A stretch of DNA of 18,930 nt from Blastocladiella britannica (taxonomy: Eukaryota; Blastocladiomycota; Blastocladiomycetes; Blastocladiales; Blastocladiaceae). Below the pieces are notes generated by a model that saw only the letters and a program-made list of their open reading frames with translations, was not told the DNA's origin and did no database searches. Of this stretch, positions 1-11,547 are shown piece by piece. Both the position numbers and the translations under genes were made by a program. The stretch spans positions 1 through 18,930 of the forward strand of contig MU624883.1 in NCBI GenBank assembly GCA_025349905.2, in the 5' to 3' direction. Every line of letters begins with the position of its first letter. The stretch's first letter is position 1.

Positions 1-53
1 GACATACATCGTCATTATGGTAACGAAGAAAAGAAGAAAAAGAGATTGCGCAC
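1..53 (-). other. Incomplete intron of the kinase gene
   Basis: Read on the minus strand, GTGCGC at 53 is the donor. The sequence to base 1 is pyrimidine-rich, with a possible branch site around TAATGAC, and contains no AG, so the acceptor must lie outside the window. The apparent reading frame through it is intron, not protein. Confidence 0.7.
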
Positions 54-368
54 CTGCTCTAGGTTCAGTTGCGATTTGGGCACGATCTTGATGGCCACCG
101 GCTCGCGGGTGGGCGTGTGCATGGCGTGGAATACTTGCGAGAAGGCGCCCTCGCCCATTTTCCGGATCAACCGGTAGTGCGGAACGTCAGGGATCGGAGG
201 GAGCATTCCATCGGGCAGCGGCAAGAACCGCACGCGGAAGGGGCGTTCGTCGGTCAGCGTTGCGATCGTCGATTGCGGTGTAACGGGTCGCGGTTCAGCA
301 AAGGTGACGTGGCCACGATCATGGGCCGATCCGCCGCCGCGGCGAATGGTGCGTGAGTGGAGGTGCAT
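54..368 (-). CDS. Ser/Thr protein kinase, N-terminal exon only (partial)
   Basis: First coding exon (105 residues) of a protein kinase. After about 65 residues of low-complexity, basic and Pro-rich leader, the kinase fold begins with PHYRLIRKMGEGAFSQVF, a glycine-rich ATP loop (GEGAFS). VAIKIV follows, holding the VAIK lysine that anchors ATP phosphates. The exon ends after LNLEQ at a CAG|GTGCGC donor, and the intron continues past base 1, so the catalytic loop and activation segment are not visible. The start is the ATG at 366-368, the first in this frame after an upstream TGA. The N-lobe wording recalls fungal CAMK-group kinases, but subfamily assignment from one exon is tentative. It is divergent from the membrane-protein gene that starts at 562. 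Confidence 0.82.
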
Positions 369-561
369 ATCTTGATCGTCTTCTTCGGTCAGGAATGGAA
401 TGCTTGCTCAACGGCAAACAAAGAGCGAACCCGTAATAGGGCAAGCGCGGTTGAGACACGCTCGCCAATCAATCAGCTTCGCGCGGTGTTGTTTTGTTGA
501 CCGCTTCAAAAAAACCTCACTTTTCCCACCAGTCCAACGCCAGAATAAAAATAATTTACCC
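369..561. promoter_or_regulatory. Divergent promoter region, kinase / membrane protein
   Basis: These 193 bp separate the start codons of two divergently transcribed genes, so both promoters must sit here or overlap the 5' ends. A CCAAT pentamer lies at 465-469, about 95 bp upstream of the plus-strand ATG. An A-rich stretch (AATAAAAATAATTTACC) immediately precedes that ATG. No other element is recognisable. The promoter role is inferred from position. Confidence 0.45.
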
Positions 562-2013
562 ATGCACACGCATCCACCCACATTCGAACTCACTCGGGTC
601 GGCGGACTTGCCCTGGGCCGCATCAATTTCCACGACGGTATAGCCAGTCAAAATGTTCGCAACAACTGCAATTTTCCCATATTCACACTCCAAAATAAAA
701 AAATCAGACTTTGGCTCGGATGCCCTCACATCGCTCAAGGTGGCCGCCATCAGCTCAGCTGGTGTCATCACCGCCCTCGTGCTGATCACGGCGGGAGCGG
801 CGCCCTGGCTTCCCGGCAAAATCGGATCCGTGGCCGCAATCGGATCCCTGTTCCAATCGTCCCTCTCCGACTTTCGCGGCCTGATTGCGCTGATATTGGT
901 CCTGTGGTTCTCGGGCTACGCGCTGCTCAGCTTCGTTGTTCGCCGCCAGGTGGAGCAGAACGGCCACATGGAGCGGCTCCCAGGAGAAGTGTGCTGGCTC
1001 AACGCCGTCAACCAGCGAGCACGCTTGGATGTAGAACTCGTGGTTCTCCCGGACCCGAGCATGTTGCGCCGCTTTGCTGTGGCCGCGGCAAATGCTCGCA
1101 CGGCGTCTGCTGGTCCAACCTTGGTTGATGGGGTTTCGTCATCATTGGAGACGCATAGCCAGAAAAGAACCAAGGCAAGCCGCCCGGGATCAGCGTGGGC
1201 CGATCCTGACGTTGACATGGACGTGAACAGTGACTCTCGCGCAGCTGTTGGTTCGTCGTCCGCTGCCGAGCTCCACCTGTCGCCTCCACTCACGCGACGA
1301 CGTGGACCGCAGCTCCCCGCAACACCCATTCGCGCACCCTCCGGCCCTGAAGAGCATTCCATGCATGGCATGCCGGTTGGAGATGCCCTTGGCAAGCATT
1401 CTTCGCGTGCGTTTTTTCTTCATTCTAATCCTTCAAAATTGAGGAAGCTCACGCATTTCAAGGTACAGAGACATTATGCAAAAGCCCTCCTCACGGCGCT
1501 GGGAGCCGGCACCGGATCAGTCCGGCCCCGCTCGAAAAGAATCCGTCCTCACCTGTGCTCGGGTCGCGCCAGAGAGAACTGTCATCGGGATCAGGCGGTG
1601 CCGCTCCCCCGCTGCGCAGCGCGCTCTCTCACTCGACACCCCACATGCCACACGCACGAGGAGCATCCTCCGCTTCCTTGATCGCCAGCCCAGACCACTC
1701 CCGGCCCGTTACGTCACGATCCAAGGTCTCGATCGGACACACCACCGCGTTTGTTGCTGGTCGATCCCGCGTGCCAACGTCGGCATCGGTCGTGTCGTCG
1801 ATAGCCATGTCGGATGCGGATATTTCCCAGAAGTTTGGAGCGCCTATGCTGATTGCGGTGCGCGATCTGACCCTGGAGCAGCCGCTGCGCAAGTGGGATC
1901 AGATCCCTGCAAGCCTTCGTCCCACCACGAGCTTCTGGAACTCTGTTTGGCAATGGGTCGTGCGCCAGCGCCAGCCGACCCGTTCGTTTCGTCGCCTCCA
2001 AAGCCCGTCGTGA
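562..2013 (+). CDS. Predicted two-pass membrane protein of unknown function
   Basis: I do not recognise this gene. Three exons are proposed: 562-637, 708-1406 and 1463-2013, giving 441 residues. Both introns (70 and 56 nt; donors GTATAG and GTGCGT) fall in phase 1 and join three different open frames without a stop. Two hydrophobic segments lie near residues 36-60 (with VITALVLITAG) and 83-103 (with IALILVLWFSGYALL). Everything after about residue 110 is probably cytosolic or nucleoplasmic. It is rich in Ser, Pro, Arg and Ala, with S/T-P sites such as LSPPL, ATPIR and KSPP, so likely disordered and phosphorylated. The C-terminus turns structured and Trp-rich (FWNSVWQWVV), followed by a basic end. 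No catalytic motif is seen. The stop codon faces that of the ATM gene 34 bp away. Confidence 0.62.
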
Positions 2014-2047
2014 TATGGATAATTTGAAAATGAATGTGTAATATTTT
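2014..2047. terminator. Convergent 3' ends: membrane protein and ATM genes
   Basis: Only 34 bp separate the TGA of the plus-strand gene from the TGA (minus strand) of the ATM gene. The stretch is AT-rich (GAAAATGAATGTGTAATATT) and may carry degenerate cleavage and polyadenylation signals. No AATAAA is present in either direction. The two transcripts almost certainly overlap, each 3' UTR running into the other gene's coding region. Confidence 0.5.
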
Positions 2048-5000
2048 TCAAACAAAGGGCATCCAGCCGCAAAAGATTTGGGCCAGATTCTCGACCGACG
2101 TAGCATCCTGGATCAGCTCATTGACCTTGCACTCGACCGTCTCGCGCGCCTCGAGCTTGCGCCGGACCCCACGCAGCGCACGCGCCGCCTCGTTATTCTC
2201 GGACGACGCTGCCGAGCCTCCGCTGCCACCACCATGACTCGCACTCGCAGCAGCAGCCCGTGACGTCCGTAGTGCGGGTTCGCCGCCGCTGCCACCCTCG
2301 TCGCCGCCCCGGTGCGCGGCGCGAGCCAGCTTTTGCGGATCGGACCAGCTGTGCAATGGATCGGCCTTGAACACTTCCAGAATCGTGTACAGCACGGGCG
2401 CCTCGGCACGCAGCACGCGGTACGTCTCTTGGCAGCATCGACGAAAGACGCCGTCTAGACCAGACGGGCCTAGTCCATCCACCATATTTTGGGTCAGCCG
2501 GAACGGCACGGTCTCGGGAATGGGCAGCGCCTTGCCCGCGTCAAACGAGATTCCCTGCATATTCACATTTGCGTCAGTGTCTTTTTTTTGTTTTTTTTTA
2601 TATCCAAAGAAATTGAGACCGCACCAAATCAATGTGCACCAGCTCGGCCGTCTTTTCATCAAACAAGATATTGCTCGTGTGCCGGTCGCCCAGACCAACT
2701 ACCCATCCAATGATCGAGCTCGCAGCGCACGACCGCGAGTACGCCAACCGTTTCCGGAACCAAGTCTCGGCGTCGGGCTGCGCCAAGAACCAGTGGCGGA
2801 ACACGGGCTGGAACTTGGGCAGGATTTGGTCCCGCATCATCATGTACTTTGACCGGCGGCTCTGGGTCGAGATGCGGCCCAGCATGGCCCGCGCATCAGC
2901 CGCCTTGAGTTGCTTGACGCCATTGATCACGGGACGCTTGTCAAACTGCTGCGCGTACACGTTCACCAACGGGATCGTGTGGTCGACCCATTCCAGTAAG
3001 CCCGCTTGTGGGGCCAGTGGGACCACCTTGTAGGTCCGGATCCCGAGCTTGCGCTGCCGCGTCGGTGCGTGCCGCGCGAGCAGCGCGTCCGTGACCGAAA
3101 ACACGTGCATCAGCCCCGCGTCTTGCCGCAGATCGTCGTTGCCCTTGACCAGCTGCTTGTACACTTTGCCGTTGCTGCCAATACACGCCACGCGCTTGGG
3201 CTGGTTGATGCCGCCGGGAACCATCACCTTATCCTCGAACCGCGCAATGGTCGGTGGGCCAGAGTAACGCTGAGACTTTGCAGGGTACTGGCTCTGGGAT
3301 GCCGAGGACATTTGAGGTTGCGTCGAGGTGCCTTGGTCGCCTCCTCCGCCGCTAAGGTCAATCCCCAGTCGAGGATCCAGCGTGAAGGTGGTAATGGGCA
3401 CCGTGACCATGTCGCGCAACCGCACAAGCTTGGACTCGCGAATAAAAATATCGTTTGTTCCCGTCCCTTGCGGCACAGGAGAGTACGAGAGCTCAATGTA
3501 GGCCTCGGCCAGCGTCGAATACTGTTGCCAGAGCTCTTTTTCAGTCGTAGCGAACGCGTGAAGTAACTTGGTCACGGCTTGCATACGCTGCAAAATACCC
3601 GGGTCGGTGGCGGGCGTGCGGACAAAGGCGGTCGTGTAGCCAGTGACCTCGGCGTTTCGAAGCGCAATCAAATGGTACAGCATGTGGTGCGGGTGTTCCT
3701 TGAGCAACCGCTCGACGAGGCTGTAGAGTGCGGCCTGGAACGCGGGCGGGTCGGTAGGCGAGCCCAGCCGCGCCGTCAGCAAATTGGCCACGCACAGGAA
3801 TTTGTGCGCCGGGACATTCATAAAGTGCTCCGCGAGCGACTGAGTGGCCGAGTTGCTCTGGCTATTGGCCATCCACAGCGAGCACAGCGCGTAAATCACC
3901 AGGTCGTTGCGGCTAGTCAGGTACAGTACATGGAGATAGTTTTCGATCGCCGTGGACAGCGCCGTCGCGTGCATGTCCCCTTCGATCTTGAGCTCCTCCG
4001 TGTCCTGCTTGACTTGCCCGTTGATTCGCGCGAGGCGGATCTGCAGCGACCGATACTCCTCAGACCCTTGCCGCAGCGTTTGTGCCTTCATCCGCAGGGC
4101 CGAGAAACCGGCTTGGTTGGTGGCAATCTGGTCGCGCAGGTGCGCAATGGTCTCACCTGCTTGCAGAGACGTGAACTGGTCGTGCGCGCACCGGGCAAGC
4201 GCCAAGCGGATGCCGCCGTTGCCTGGGCTGTAACTTGCGGCCGGATTGAGGTAATTTTCAAAGATGGAGCGCGCCGACTCGAGCCGCGTCGATGCACGCC
4301 ACTTGCCACTCCACTTGAGTGCCCGCGCGAGAATAGCAGGCGTCGGCGCGGGATTCACGGCCGTGATGATGCCGTCCAGAATGCGAAGCGCAAGCGTCAC
4401 GTCGTCCTGCTGCCAGTGCAGTTTGGCGCGCTCGTGCGAGATGGACCAGCGCTCCTCGGCGGACGTGGCCGCCGTCGTCGCCATCGAGAGCAAATTGGCC
4501 GCGGCTTGGAACCGCTCGGCCTTGCGGGCGATGCGCGAGTGGTGCATCAACTCTGGAAGCACCAGCGAGGATGGCGGCTTGAGAGCGCCGAGGAGTGCCG
4601 AGCGCAAACTCAGCAGCTCATCGTGCTTTTCAAACGGCAACGCGTCCTCGAACACGATCGCATTGCCGGTCCACATTGAGAACGCGGCCGCATTAAACCC
4701 GCCGCTGCTGCTCTCACCACTGCTGTCAACTGTGGCTGTGGCACGAGCAGAGTCGCTGAGGGCACGCAGAACGAGCGACATGTTGGAGAGGACGTGCGCA
4801 TGCAGCAGCGAATCGTGCTTGGCGGGCGTCTGCAAAAACAAGAAAGAATCCCGAGCACCCACGCCGCCACTACCGTCACCACCAACGCTCAACGATTCGG
4901 CCACCACCGACTTTGCCGACTTGACCCACTGATCGAGCGAGAGCAAGTTGTTGGTGGCGAGCGCCTTGCCCATCTCAAAGGCATGGCCGTGGAAACCAAG

Positions 5001-8000
5001 GCGACCAATGGGCGTGGGCGACAAATCCCAGCGCTGATTGCGCCACAAGACGTCGTACTGCTCGTCCGTGACGTTCAGCGTCGCCGACGCGGTGCTTCGC
5101 TGTGCGAGCATTTCCGCTAACGTATGGTGAAACCCGAGCTGCTGGAACGCGTCCATGCATCCGCGGTACGCCTCGTGCCGGTCCGCGGCAGCACCGCTCG
5201 CTGGCAACGCCGCGAGTTGCAACTCGTACAGCCCCATCACCCTGAACCAGTTGCCCTCGTGAATGAACGTGGACTTGACGTGGTGCAGCGACTCTTCGGT
5301 ATTGACGCCCCACAGGCCATCGGGATCGTCCACGTCCGCGTAAACACGGACAAGGAGGTCATTGGCTGCGGCATTGGCGGCCTGCTGCTGCGCCTGGACG
5401 CGCTGGGTGATGCGACGAGCGCCCGCCACCGCCGACGATCCGAACGCCTCGGTCTTGTGCTTCTCTGCAAACGCAATGGCCTCGTGCACGCGGCCGCACT
5501 TGAAGGCAGCATGGGCAATGGCAAGCCAGTTTAGCTGCAGCTCGGGGACGCCCGGTTCAAGCGTCGCGGAGCCGCGCTGCAAAACCCGCAGGTGCAAGAC
5601 CGCATTCAAGCACAGCTGCAGAACGCCCGTGTCCTCGCACTCATAGTTCTCGAAAATGCCGGCAAGGGCCGTGTTGATGAGGCTAAGGTGCTCGGACCGG
5701 ACCGCCGCAAAGGATGCGAGCGCAAACAGGAACAGCGCATTGGCCAATGGCTCACGCGAAAGACAAAGCTCCCCCGCGCGATAGAGCAAGTAGGACGGCT
5801 GGTACTTCATGAGCAGCGGGAGGCGGTTCTTGAGCCATTCCTGCGCCGAGCCAAAGTTGGCCGAGCCCCAGCTCGCCAGGTCCGTCAAGCCGCGTGGAAG
5901 CACATCGGGGACGGACCGGTTGGCTTGAAATGCAGGGACCGTTGTCGGGCATATTCCCTGGAAGATGGCCAGGTCCTCGGGAGACAGTGCAGTGGTGCTC
6001 ACCTCTTGCGCGGGAATGTGGCCCACCAAGAGCGCGCACTGGTGCAGCGACCGCGCATCCGAGAAATCCTCAAGCGTCGTCAGCATGTGGTGAACGACAA
6101 TGTCAAGTGGCGCAAGGGTGTTTGCTCGGGCAGCTGCCGGATCAGAGCCCGGCTGCTTCACGGACGACAGCCATGCCGAGCCGCCGCGGAGCGTTGCCAG
6201 TCGGCGCAAGTCACGCGATTTGGTGCTGTTGGTAGGGATCGCCAAGAGCGCCGGGTAAATGGCACCTATCATGTCCACGTCCTCGGGCGTCAGCCTGGGG
6301 CGCGAGAGAACCGCGGTGGCAAGATCAAGGGCGTCTATAGCCGATACTTGCACGCGCACACGCTCACTCAGCTGCTTGCGGATGGCGTAGTTATCTGGCA
6401 TGAGGTTCATGTAGTGGATCAAGTCACGCGGACGTTCACGCAGGCGCCAGCGTGCCAAAAGTGCGTCACGTATGGCCGTGAAGGGTCGTAGCAGCTCGTG
6501 GTCTTGGAAGGGAGGCAGGTGGCGGAGGTCGGTGAGCTCGTAGCTCTCGTGGGCGGACAGCAAGGAACCCACAAGACCAGATAAGATTGTCTGCACCTTG
6601 GGTTGCGTCGTTGCTGCAGTCAGGATGGTGCAAATGGCTGGGATGGCGTGACCAAGGAGGAATGGCGAGTGGGAAAACGAGGTCTGCTCGACGCAGATGA
6701 TATTGAGGACCAGCGCGAGTGCATGCTGCTCCGGCGAGGCGGCCATGGTCTGCACAAGCGAATTGACCATGAATCGAAACAAGAACGGCTGCCAGTAATT
6801 TCCATTTTAGTGAGTTGGATGTGCAATAGAAATAAATAACGAACAAACCTGTCGGCGCGTCGAGGGGGACATGAGGGCTACGACAAGGCGCAAAATGTGG
6901 ACCCAGTGCGCGTGCTCGTGCACGTCCTTGGCGGAAGATCGCAGCCGGTGAAACACCATTGCCAGCGTCGAGAGCGCGATGGGCGCGGTCACAACATGGG
7001 CGAGATCAGTCTCGAACCCGCTGGCAATATGATGCAGCGCTTGGATACAGAGCGTGGTCGAGTGCTCGGGGAGGTCGCGGGAAAAGTAGCACGGCGTCGG
7101 CGGCGGCAGGTCCTGGAGCATCTTCGTGTACGTGGCCCGGATGTCGGTCGTGTCCAAATCAGTAGCAGCAGCGCCGCCAAACAGGAGCTGGGGAGAGAAA
7201 ATGTTGTCGCGGGTGCGCAAGATCACCACCTTGGCAATTTCGTCCTTGTACCGCTGATACAGTTGGTGAAAGGTCGCTTCCGTCAGCTGCTCCTTGATAA
7301 ACGCCGCCACATCCTGCGCCGCCATGTCGTGAACGAAATGCTTTGGGAGAATGCCGGAAAAGATCAACACAAAGTGCTTGGCAATGAGGGTCGGTAGGGT
7401 GGTGTTGAGCGCGGTCGCCAGTTGAGCGGCGTCGTCAAACTTGAGGCAAAAGAGCTGCGCAGTGAGGATCGCGCCAGCGTACTTGACAAGGTAGCGCTCA
7501 TAGGGCTCAAACGTGAGTGCCTCGAGCGACGGGTGCTTGGTGATCACGTCCCCGCCCCGTTCCACAAGCGTAAAGAGCACCGAGGGGATGTGGAGATCCA
7601 AAAATTCGCTCAACGTGAAGCCGGTGGAGGTCGCGATGGTGTTCATAACCACGTGGGGGTCGCACGCGTGCTCGCACTCGCCCAGGACATGGTACAGGTC
7701 GGCGATCGACTCGGCGCGGTGGTATTGGAGCGAAATCACGAGCTGCGTATGGAACAAGATGGGCACCACATAGGCTTCAAAGGAGACCTGAGGGTGAGAC
7801 GTGTCCATGGCATCCGGCTCGGACGAGGGTTGCTGTGGAAGCATTGGTCTCACGCTGTCTAGCACCATGGTTAAATCAGCAAAGGTGGTGGCCACGCCGA
7901 GGATAGTGGGGAGAAGCTGGATCAAATCGAGTTGCACCGACGCCAGCTTGTCGTTGGCAAGCGCACGCAGGCACGTCAAAAACTTGGTTTGCTCGGTCGA

Positions 8001-11000
8001 GGCAATCGAAATCCGGTGCTGGAGGGCGGCCACGACAAACTTGATGACCACCGTCTTGAAGTGGTGGTCCACAAAGGTGCGAACGCATCGGTCCAAAAAG
8101 AAGCTGATAAAGTCGCCCAGGTCGGCGCTGTACTCGACAATGTTTTGGTGGTCTTCGTTGGCGGCAATCAGCGGAATCGTGGGCCGGACCAGGGACACGC
8201 ACTCGGCGCCAAGGACCGAATCGCGCTTGGTAACTTGGAGAAGCTCCCACGCCTCCCAAAAGAGCCAATTTGCCAGGTGCGGCGTCAAGAGCTCTGGGCT
8301 GGACGTAATGTAATCGATAACAAGATCTAGCAGCGGTGTCGGTGCGCCAACAAGCTGCACGGCCAGAGCGAGAACCACCAACCCGAGCTTCTTTTCATCG
8401 GCATATGGAAACAGGACTGAGCGCTTGCCCGCCGTCAAGTACGTGAGGACGAGGAGGGCCGCTGCATGCCCAATGAGTTGCTTTGGGCGGGTGACGCGGT
8501 CACTGCAGGTGTGGAAGGATGCAGCCAGGAGAGACGTGGGGCGGGTCCGCGACTGGGTGGCAGCAACTTGGAACTCGTGGTCCATGGCAGCAGTGGCACC
8601 CCTTCCTTGTGCCGCCGAGAGCACAAAGTATTTTCCGGGCGACATGTGCGCGACGTAGCCCTGCACCTTGGTCATCATATCGACGAGAGAAGCGTTGATG
8701 GACGAGGAATAGAGGACGTTGGTGGCAATGGCGCCCGTATCAAACTCGATGTTGGTTGCAGATAGGTGAATCCCAAAGTAGCGCGGGAAACGGACGCTGG
8801 TGAGGCCAAACACCCACAGCAGCGCCTTAAGGTGCGCAAAGAGCGCTTGCTGCTGCGTGTCCTTTTCGGGGAGGGCGGCCGGGAGCAGGTTTGCGCAGGC
8901 GGCGGCCAGATCTTTTGTGGCCAGGAACGTTGGATGCAACTCGAGGCGCGCTGGCTCAAAGATTTGTTGCTCGATCGAAAACTGCAAGAAATCAGCGGCG
9001 ATGCGCAGCGTGGAAACCGCAACCGGGGAGGCCAATGATACCGACGCCGTCGCATCTGCAGCGAGGGCGGCGGTCACGGTCTGCAGTTGCTCGAGCACTT
9101 TTTCACACATGGCCACGTGGATAAATGCCTCTCGCGCCAATGCAGCCAATCTGGGTGCGGCGTCCACTGGCGTGAATGGCCTTGGGAGCTCGCCGTCAAA
9201 GAGGATGGTGCCGGCAACAGTAAACCCAAGCAGCTCGTGTTCTGCGATCGTCGCGTCCGTCGGAAAGAGTGGAGCCGTGTGCGTACGGGCGGCAAGTTGC
9301 AGGGCAGAGCCAAAGCTGCCTGCCAGCATTTGCAGAAATGCAGAAACGGCTTGAGGGTCGGCACTCACGGCAGCCGCCCACGACTGCGGGTCCCGGAACA
9401 GCCACACGAGGGCGTCGTCGCGCCATTCGAGGCTCGCCCACACGCCCGCGTCGGTCGCTGCCAGGTATATGGCGTACCGAAGAACTGCCGGTTGGGGTGC
9501 CGTGTCACCGGAAAAGGCGGATTTGGGGTCGACAGTGACCACGCTTGCGTCTTGCAGATTCAGTCGCTGCGCGTGAATGCGAATCGCGAGGAGCAAGTGA
9601 AAGATGGGGTTGCAGAATGGCTTGGACATGCGGCGAAGAACAATGTCACTGATCCGAGCCACAGGGCTGTGGTTCAGGGGGTCGGCTGATCCGGCTGGTG
9701 GTGCCGGCAGCTCAAAAAAGGTGGCCACGGCAATGCATGCCCAGTGCAGGACATCGGGATGGTTGGTGGTGTTGAGCACTTCGGTGAGCGCAAGCATGAT
9801 TTGCGCAATCTCAAAGTCAGACCACGCTGTTGGGTATCGCAGGGTCACAAATGTGAGCACCTGGCAGGTGAGCACCTGCGTCACATCTTCCTTGTCGCGC
9901 TTGTGGATCGAGAGCACCTGTTTATTTTTAGCTTTGTTGAGCTTTTTGGCTGTTCCAATGACAAGGGGCAATAACAAAAAAAAGCATATGTACATGAAGC
10001 AGCTCCTCCAAGGTGGTCAAACGACGGCGACGGGTTGCTGAGGGTGGCTCAATCTCACCAGGCGCCTCCAGAGGATGTTCAGACACTGCGGCGCCCTCCA
10101 GCTGCCGCTGCCGCACAAACAACTCGGCAGCCACCCACAAGCCGTTCCACGACGACAAGGGACGAGACTTTTCCGAAAACGAGGCCGCCACGCCAAGGTT
10201 GAGGGTCCCGGCGAAGAGCGGGGAAAACGGAGCAGTAGGGTGGGGTGTCGTCGATGCACCCAAATCAGAGCTGGGAGTCGGCCAGCCAAGTGTCCACTCG
10301 CTCGAATCGAGTGGCGTGAACGCGCTTGGGTTGCCGCGCTCCATAGACTGCATCAAATGCCGCCATCCAATGCGAACACACTCGCCCAGGGAATTGACCG
10401 CGTCCTTGGTGCGATCCGTGTCGAGCGACTCGCCCAGGGAAACAAAGAAGGCGATCCGAAAAAAGACAAGAATCTCGCGGCGCAGGCGCTCAATCTCTGA
10501 CGACACGAGATGGCTCGCCATGAATGGCATAAGCTGGGTGACATAGGGCAAGATCACTTCCGAGGCAGAGTTGACGGTCCGCAGCAGGACAAAGTTGAGC
10601 GCCCCAACCATGTCGGGTGGCAATGCAGGCCCGCTCAGGCGGCGACCGAAAAAGGTCACAAAGAACTCAAAGAGGCGGCGCACATCCACCAGCAATGGCC
10701 GTGGGTGGATGAGCAGGAGGCGCGAAAAGAGCGTGGAAAGGGCGGCGATGCGCGCGCTCTGGCCGACCACGCTGTTGCTGCTGCTGCTGCCAAAATTGGA
10801 CAGAGGATCGTCCAAGTCCATGCTTCGCTCAGTCTTCACGGGTCGCGGCAACAAATGACGCATGCAGAGGTCTGAGAGGCCAAGCCGTTGCGCGTCGTCC
10901 AGCACACCTCGAACCACATACGACGATGCGATATCGCACAGCATGTGCAGATACGCGTTGGCAAAGGGGGCAAAGAAATCGTTCCCGTGCTCCAGGCTGG

Positions 11001-11490
11001 CCAGGCAATGAGGGACCACGTCCCGCACCAGCGTCTTGGCCAGAGCGGTCGCCGCGTCGGTCGGCTCCATTCCATGCGATGAGGCAAGCGCAAAGGTCGC
11101 GGTTTTCGGGTGGCCCGCGCACTCGATCCAGTCAATGGTGCAACGCACAAACTGCGAGAGCGCGTCGGCCGCCGATCGCATGCGGCTCAGCACGGCCGGA
11201 GTGCGTTTTTTGGTTGGGTCTTTGGTGAGATCGTCGCGCTCGTGATGGTTGAACATGGCCAGTCCGCGAATGAGAAGCGGCGCGTTTTCTGGCGGATTGG
11301 CGAGGATTTGGGTCATGAGGCCCGGGACCTGCTTGAGGACATCGTCGGCTGCTTTCTGTTCATATTTGCTGTCAGAATTTGGGACGCGGTACTTGGAAGC
11401 ATTATTATGAGGACATACGCGACGGTCGGTAGCGCCCTTGCCGCCCTTGGTGCCCTTGGACAGCCGCTCGCAAACCGTGTGCAGGCTCAT
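2048..11490 (-). CDS. tel1: ATM/Tel1 checkpoint kinase (PI3K-like), complete
   Basis: Nuclear Ser/Thr kinase that, in characterised relatives, is recruited to DNA double-strand breaks and telomeres by the Mre11 complex and phosphorylates SQ/TQ sites. Five exons (11490-11419, 11355-9994, 9917-6849, 6788-2625, 2554-2048) give 3057 residues, close to the roughly 3056 of human ATM. All four introns (63, 76, 60, 70 nt) are phase 0. In order there are a short N-terminal helix with DRRKAADDVLKQV resembling the TAN motif, a long helical solenoid, a FAT region from about residue 1830 to 2550, and a PIKK kinase domain from about 2680. The latter has KQLVKGNDDLRQD (Lys2716), catalytic GLGDRHTSNIL (Asp2869, Asn2874) and HIDLGISF (Asp2888, split by the last intron). 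A FATC tail (about 3025-3057) ends in GWMPFV. TAELVHIDLG, LEW and PETVPFRLT favour ATM over ATR, mTOR or DNA-PK. A Gly/Ser/Ala-rich insert (about 2980-3010) precedes FATC. All key catalytic residues are intact. Confidence 0.95.
11356..11418 (-). other. Stop-free 63-nt intron 1 of the ATM/Tel1 gene
   Basis: Minus-strand donor GTATGT at 11418, branch-like TTCTGAC, acceptor GAACAG ending at 11356. The length is a multiple of three with no stop, so the frame reads through and would add 21 residues (starting VCPHNN). I call it an intron because donor, branch and acceptor match the other introns here, and because removing it joins TDRR to KAADDVLKQV, the charged helix expected near the ATM N-terminus. 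Confidence 0.75.
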
Positions 11491-11547
11491 TTTCCGAAGT
11501 TCTTTACTGCACTGAAATTATTTAGCTTGAAAGAAATCCATAAAATA
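11491..11547. promoter_or_regulatory. 57-bp bidirectional promoter, ATM / RS-tail protein
   Basis: Only 57 bp lie between the ATM start codon (minus) and the start of the RS-tail gene (plus). Both ATGs have A at position -3. No TATA or CCAAT box is evident. The gap is AT-richer than the flanking coding sequence. The two genes must share promoter DNA, or transcription start sites overlap. This assumes both starts are right; if the plus gene starts at 11647 the gap is 156 bp. Confidence 0.5.

Noticed and set aside
400..1128. Single-exon reading from 400 to 1128 on the plus strand.
   Set aside because: Only 562-637 is used as an exon. Past the GTATAG donor the frame loses coherence, while the spliced frame gives two hydrophobic helices.
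2582..2600. T-rich tract resembling a retrotransposon tail or terminator.
   Set aside because: It lies inside the last ATM intron, between clear splice sites, with no element attached and no target-site duplication.
3579..4679. Long plus-strand open frame (366 codons) opposite ATM, with other long antisense frames throughout 2632-11240.
   Set aside because: The opposite strand encodes conserved ATM FAT-region sequence. The antisense product is Arg/Gln/Val-rich with no domain, as expected from GC-rich complement of real codons.
10771..10792. GCTGCTGCTG trinucleotide run.
   Set aside because: It encodes a serine run in ATM on the minus strand; a minor coding microsatellite.
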